Positions 62,312 through 64,000 of a stretch of DNA of 64,000 nt are shown in pieces. The position numbers were made by a program, and so were the translations under genes. The DNA is from Rebecca billardiae RCC1528 (lineage: Eukaryota; Haptophyta), in contig OZ251242.1 of assembly GCA_965240325.2 (NCBI GenBank), positions 1,116,001-1,180,000 on the forward strand. The letters are read 5' to 3'. Each line of letters begins with the position of its first letter. Within the stretch, counting starts at the first letter, position 1. The notes beneath the pieces were generated by a model. That model saw only the letters and a list, made by a program, of their open reading frames with translations, had not been told where the DNA came from and made no database searches.

Positions 62312-64000
62312 GCGCGGACGCGGGCGCGCGGCGCGAGGCGGCGGAGACGGCGCTGCCGGCACTGCCGGCGCTGGTCCCGCGCAGCAGCAGCGCGCGCGCG
62401 CCGCCCTCGGCCTCGCCGAGCGTCGCGCTGCGCGCGCGCGCGCTCTCGGCGCCGCGGACGGCCAGCAGCGCGCCGCCGTGCGCCTCCGCGGCCGCGAGCG
62501 AGTTGGAGCGGCGCGCGGCGACTGCGAGCAGCTCGGCGGCGGTGCCGGGCGCGCGCGCTGCCGCGCGCGCGCGCCACGGCCGGCTCGGCGGCGAGGCCGG
62601 CGCCGACGCGCTCTCGAGCGCGCGCGCGCCGCACCGGCCGCCGCCGGCGCAGAAGCTGTGAGCGAGCAGCGCACGGCCGCTCGCGCCGCCGTCCGCGCGG
62701 CCGCCGCCGCCGCCCTCGGCGCCGCCCCACGCGCCGCCGAGCCCGTGCCGCCGGCGCTGCTGCTGCTGCTGCTGCTGCTGCGACGCGGCCGCGGACGCGA
62801 GGCTCCCCGCGAACCCGGGCGTCCACGACCGGTAAATGATCCGGTCAGCAATCAGCACGATGATCACCACGAAAAGCGCACCCACCAGCCCGCCTGAGAA
62901 GCTGCCGGTGGAAATCTCCTGGCCGAGATCGGAGCCCGCCGCCGGGCGCGCGAGCGAGTTGTAGAAGGCGAAGACGTACAGCGCGAGGAAGAGCGTGACG
63001 GGCTGATAGTACACGTACCAGTTCACGCCGAACTTGAACGGGCGCGCGCCGTCGCCGCCCACCGAGTCTTCGTCGAACGAGGCGGGGCGCGCCGCCGCGC
63101 CGCGGCGCGCGGCCGCGACGCCGCCCAGCCCGCCGCCGGCTTCGAGCGAGGGCGGCCGCGGGAGGAGGCGGCGGAGGAAGCGCACGACGGCGGCGCAGCC
63201 GCACAGCGCGGCGCACGCGGCCGAGCAGCGCGCGCACAGCGAGCACACCCAGCGCGCGCGCCCGCCGCCCTTGGCGCGCGCGCCGCGCCGCCGCGCCGCC
63301 GCCGCCGCGCTCGCCGCCGCCGAGCCGCACTCCGCGCCGTCCGCGCCGCGCGCGCCGCCGCGCCCGCCGAGCAGCGGCGCCGTCGCCATGCACGCCTCCT
63401 CGAGGTCGGCGCCGGAGCCCGCGCGGCCGGCGCGCACGACAATGATCTCGCCGCCTCGGCCGGGCCCGCCGCTCGCGCCGCTCGCGCCGCCGCCGCTGCT
63501 CGCGCTCACGCCGCCGACCGAGCCGGACGAGTCGCAGCTGAAGCGGCTGCTGCGGCTGCCCGCGCGGCGGCGCAGCACGCCGCTCTCGGCGCCGACGCTC
63601 GGGACGCCCTTCGCGCCGTACCACCCGCCGCCCACGCCGTACCACCCGCCGCCCGTGCCGCCGCCGCCGCCGCCGCCGCCGTTGCTGGCACCGCCGCCGC
63701 CGCCGCCGCCGCCGGCCTCGGCGGCGGCGCCGCCGCCACCGCCGCCGCTGCCGCTCGGGCCACCGAGCAGCGCGCGCGCTCGCTCGAGCGTGTGCATGTC
63801 CGAGGGCTCGGAGGCGGTGCGGTGCAGATGGGCGCGCGCGGCGCGCACCGCGTCGGGCTCCGCCGTCGCGGCGCGCGCGAGCGCGCCCGGCGGCTCCTGC
63901 TCCGACTCGCCGCCGCCCGCGCGCCGCGCGCCGTCAAACGTGCGTCGTATGGAGGAGGCGGTGACCTCGGGGATGCTCGGCACGCGCGCCCACCGCCCGC
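60179..64000 (-). CDS. Piezo mechanosensitive channel, C-terminal part (partial)
   Basis: Two exons are visible: from the window edge to 61740, and 61522-60179; the 217-bp intron begins GTGCGC and ends CAG. The gene continues beyond 64000. The first exon has a Gly/Ser-rich stretch, TM helices (YQPVTLFLALYVFAFYNSLA; GALFVVIIVLIADRIIYRSW), KLLLHVVTVALGHGVVFFHW and the Piezo signature PF(X2)E(X6)W as PFLFEVQALLDW. The joint WLKFE-DMYASLYLTQC matches the anchor of animal Piezo (VEDIYANIFIIKC). Then come the outer helix (LVGATLVVALLLCLLGPLLL), an extracellular cap, the inner pore helix (TGGIVAFYVAVVLTIGRFLR) and the C-terminal domain with VYEEMADTSTVRELCDGVYL and LMRSPETLL, equivalent to animal IMFEELP... 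and YRSPETM. Piezo forms trimeric stretch-activated cation channels. Long poly-Gly and Ala/Arg loops are unusual additions. Confidence 0.93.

Overview
The window is nuclear DNA of a eukaryote, most likely a unicellular alga with a complex (secondary) plastid. It is very GC-rich. Coding regions carry long GC-driven antisense open frames, two genes have clear spliceosomal introns, and the gene content is eukaryotic: 14-3-3, Piezo, OTU protease, F-box/RCC1, fibrocystin-like and WSC proteins. Three proteins (helicase at 9218, small protein at 24132, MiaB fusion at 43546) start with a hydrophobic signal-like stretch followed by an Arg/Ala-rich stretch, as expected for a bipartite plastid presequence. 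None shows the Phe after the signal peptide that is typical of diatom-type plastids. I favour a haptophyte or similar lineage; this is an inference, not a proof.

Layout. 1-8.8 kb: a giant secreted membrane protein on the minus strand with IPT, G8 and beta-helix parts plus an embedded GH16 glucanase. 9.2-12.3 kb: a divergent DEAD-box-type helicase and a three-exon 14-3-3 gene. 13.4-15.4 kb: a membrane-anchored GH1 beta-glucosidase. 16.0-17.8 kb: an isolated minus-strand RING/F-box/RCC1 gene. 18.0-22.0 kb: a coiled-coil, double-WSC membrane protein. 22.5-27.4 kb: a GNAT acetyltransferase, a small probable plastid protein and an OTU protease with four FEWLP motifs. 27.4-30.7 kb: gene-free DNA with a 108-bp AT microsatellite and inverted repeats. 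30.7-42.1 kb: six tandem RING/F-box/RCC1 genes (four complete, one frameshifted, one truncated). 42.3-47.2 kb: an mL40-like mitochondrial ribosomal protein head-to-head with a seven-exon parvulin-MiaB fusion. 47.9-48.3 kb: a small acidic protein. 48.3-56 kb: gene-poor, with AT-rich islands and dispersed repeat families. 56.1-59.3 kb: a seven-TM protein fused to a TIR-like domain. 60.2-64 kb: the C-terminal part of a Piezo mechanosensitive channel, running off the window.

Functional themes. Beta-glucan handling at the cell surface is suggested by GH16 and GH1 genes, both membrane-anchored and extracellular, near a WSC protein. Ubiquitin-pathway genes are abundant: the RING/F-box/RCC1 array and the OTU protease. 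Two large membrane proteins with sensory-like architecture (7TM-TIR and Piezo) lie tail-to-tail at the right end. Most mapped intron donors read GTGCG rather than GTAAG or GTGAG, which is a property of this genome worth checking.
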